Shown one piece after another: positions 5,256 through 6,145 of a stretch of DNA of 6,145 nucleotides. Position numbers and translations under genes: made by a program. Origin of the DNA: Rhodoferax sp. (GTDB lineage: Bacteria > Pseudomonadota > Gammaproteobacteria > Burkholderiales > Burkholderiaceae_C). The notes below the pieces were generated by a model. It was not told the origin of the DNA. It saw nothing but the letters and a program-made list of their open reading frames with translations, and did no database searches. Within the stretch, counting starts at the first letter, position 1. Each line of letters starts with the position of its first letter. The DNA lies in NCBI GenBank assembly GCA_021731215.1, contig JAKFXU010000120.1:1-6145 (forward strand), written 5' to 3'.

Positions 5256-5513
5256 ATGCACACAACCAATCTGCGCAAGGTCGGCGGCTCGGTCATGCTG
5301 GCCGTTCCACCAGCGTTCCTCGATCAATTGCACCTGCAAGTGGGGGCTACGGTGGGCGTGGTCGTCGCCGATGGCCGCCTGGTGGTCGAGCCCAAACCCA
5401 GGCCGCGTTACACACTCGCGGAGTTGCTGGCCGCCTCGGACTATTCACAACCCCAATCGGCGCAAGAACGCCAATGGGTCGATGCGCCCGCTGTGGGTGA
5501 TGAGTTGATATGA
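5256..5513 (+). CDS. MazE/ChpS-like antitoxin (AbrB-type swapped-hairpin)
   Basis: This 85-residue antitoxin has an N-terminal AbrB/MazE DNA-binding hairpin, NLRKVGGSVMLAVPPAFLDQL (5-25, given by span), and VGVVVADGRLVVEPKPRPRY (33-52), then an acidic, probably flexible tail (about 53-85) that would mask the toxin. An in-frame ATG lies 12 bases earlier at 5244, but it falls inside the palindrome and has no ribosome site; ATG at 5256 follows GGAG at six bases and starts MHTTNLRKVGG as relatives do. The stop overlaps the toxin start as ATGA. The gene is transcribed divergently from the Phd/vapC pair across 156 bases. Confidence 0.9.
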   Translation: MHTTNLRKVGGSVMLAVPPAFLDQLHLQVGATVGVVVADGRLVVEPKPRPRYTLAELLAASDYSQPQSAQERQWVDAPAVGDELI

Positions 5514-5836
5514 GGCGCGGCGACATTTACCTGGTCTCGCTTGATCCGACCGAAGGACGGGAGCAACGCGGCAGCCGTCCTGTTCTGCTTGTATCGCCAA
5601 CCGAGTTCAACGAGGCGACCAAATTGCCAGTGGTCTGCCCAATCACGAGCGGTGGCGACTTCGCCCGCCGCATCGGGTTCGCTGTCCCCATCACTGGGAT
5701 CAAAACAACCGGTGTCGTGCGTTGCGATCAGCCCCGCGTGTTTGATCTTGGCGCTCGCAACGCGCGCAAGGTAGACACCTTGCCAGCCTCGATCATGGAA
5801 GAAGTGCTGGCCAAACTCGCCCCGATTTTTGAGTGA
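5510..5836 (+). CDS. MazF/PemK/ChpB-family endoribonuclease toxin
   Basis: This 108-residue toxin of the MazF fold is expected to cut mRNA at short sequence-specific sites. Family marks in order: RRGDIYLVSLDPTEGREQRG (2-21) with the RGD and the arginine used in catalysis, SRPVLLVSP (22-30), PVVCPITSGGDFARRIGFAV (40-59), TTGVVRCDQPRVFDLGARN (66-84) and the C-terminal EEVLAKLAPIFE (97-108). The length is normal. It overlaps the antitoxin by 4 bases, with only a poor Shine-Dalgarno site, so translation probably depends on the antitoxin. The paired antitoxin is of the ChpS/MazE kind, making this closer to ChpB/PemK than to classical MazF. It appears intact. Confidence 0.93.
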   Translation: MRRGDIYLVSLDPTEGREQRGSRPVLLVSPTEFNEATKLPVVCPITSGGDFARRIGFAVPITGIKTTGVVRCDQPRVFDLGARNARKVDTLPASIMEEVLAKLAPIFE

Positions 5837-5865
5837 GCAGAAACAAGGCGAGCGACGGCAGCCAA

Positions 5866-5900
5866 TTAGCAAGTCCATTGTTTGTTGTTACAATAAATTC
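5866..5900 (+). promoter_or_regulatory. Probable promoter of the RelE-like toxin gene
   Basis: TACAAT (5889-5894) is preceded after 17 bases by TTAGCA (5866-5871), 4 of 6 to the -35 consensus. The -10 ends six bases before the ATG at 5901, so transcription should begin at the start codon. There is no Shine-Dalgarno site. A short dyad, TTGT-T-ACAA (5885-5893), and flanking ATTGT (5877-5881) / ACAAT (5890-5894) arms overlap the -10 and could be an operator. No terminator is evident between the mazF stop and this promoter. Confidence 0.4.
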
Positions 5901-6145
5901 ATGCGAACAGTTATCGAGTCCCCGGAATTCATCGAATGGTCGGCCAGGGTCTGGAGTGACGCCGAGCGCACGGAGTTCATCGACTGGATTGCTGACAATG
6001 CGCTCGCAGGCGATGTGATTCCTGGTGCGGGCAGTTTGCGCAAAGTGTGCTGGACACGTCAGGGCATGGGCAAGCGAGGCGGTGCACGAGTGATTTACTT
6101 CAACCCAGATTGTCCATTAGGCGCACCTGCGGTGCTGTTTGGGTG
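5901..6145 (+). CDS. RelE/HigB-like toxin, 3' end cut off by window
   Basis: Translation from ATG at 5901 gives 81 residues before the edge. It starts MRTVIESPEFIEWSARVWSD and continues with FIDWIADNALAGDVIPGAGS (26-45) and LRKVCWTRQGMGKRGGARVI (46-65), then YFN. These match the RelE/ParE superfamily branch often annotated HigB, whose members cut ribosome-bound mRNA. The basic GKRGGARVIYF core is characteristic. The last 14 or so residues (PDCPLGAPAVLFG) do not resemble the hydrophobic strand and YxK motif I expect there, but the gene is truncated. An antitoxin of the helix-turn-helix (HigA) kind is expected just beyond the window. The frame is not closed here, and no competing reading on either strand looks like a protein family. 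Confidence 0.8.
   Translation, partial: MRTVIESPEFIEWSARVWSDAERTEFIDWIADNALAGDVIPGAGSLRKVCWTRQGMGKRGGARVIYFNPDCPLGAPAVLFG

Noticed and set aside
5100..5339. Eighty-residue N-terminal extension of the Phd-like antitoxin
   Set aside because: It would read through the operator repeats and into mazE; ATG at 5099 has AGGAG and the family N-terminus.
5833..6018. Plus-strand open frame of 61 codons overlapping mazF end and the relE-like start
   Set aside because: No family resemblance; the overlapping frame from 5901 carries clear RelE-like motifs.
2359..6145. Integron cassette array, as a reason for clustered toxin-antitoxin modules
   Set aside because: No attC-like paired core sites between modules, and the genes lie on both strands interleaved with core genes.

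Overview
The window looks like chromosomal DNA of a betaproteobacterium, probably Burkholderiales and most like Comamonadaceae. This rests on the GC-rich codon usage of the core genes and on my recollection of closely similar IlvA, OsmC-family and Coq7 proteins in that group; no database search was run.

Layout. On the minus strand, a truncated cytosolic 5'-nucleotidase (802 to 1, running off the left edge) overlaps by 4 bp (ATGA) the end of ilvA, biosynthetic threonine deaminase (2358 to 799). A 104-bp intergenic stretch separates ilvA from a divergent plus-strand row: hicA-hicB (toxin-antitoxin), an OsmC-family thiol protein, and an AT-richer 80-residue coiled-coil/membrane protein. These converge on minus-strand coq7 (ubiquinone hydroxylase), whose start codon overlaps by one base the stop of a VapC-type PIN toxin gene. 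The toxin gene is preceded by its Phd/YefM-type antitoxin. Divergently, across a 156-bp regulatory region, lie a MazE-like antitoxin and a MazF/PemK toxin. The window ends inside a RelE/HigB-like toxin gene.

Theme. Ordinary housekeeping genes (isoleucine synthesis, nucleotide turnover, thiol/peroxide stress, ubiquinone) are interleaved with four different toxin-antitoxin families in about 3.7 kb (HicAB, PIN/Phd, MazEF, RelE-like). Every complete module shows overlapping toxin and antitoxin reading frames. Each module has promoter-proximal dyads or repeats that look like autoregulatory operators; those of the two antitoxin-first modules are the clearest. The two toxin-first modules (hicA and the relE-like gene) have a -10 hexamer only 6-7 bases before the ATG and no Shine-Dalgarno site, so their toxin messages may be leaderless. 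The two antitoxin-first modules have proper ribosome binding sites.

The most worthwhile points are the one-base vapC/coq7 overlap, which may place ubiquinone synthesis under toxin-antitoxin autoregulation; the tandem perfect palindromes before mazE; and a perfect 21-bp fold-back at the extreme left edge that interrupts the nucleotidase, which may be an assembly artefact. No tRNA, rRNA, CRISPR array, insertion sequence or integron attC site was seen.
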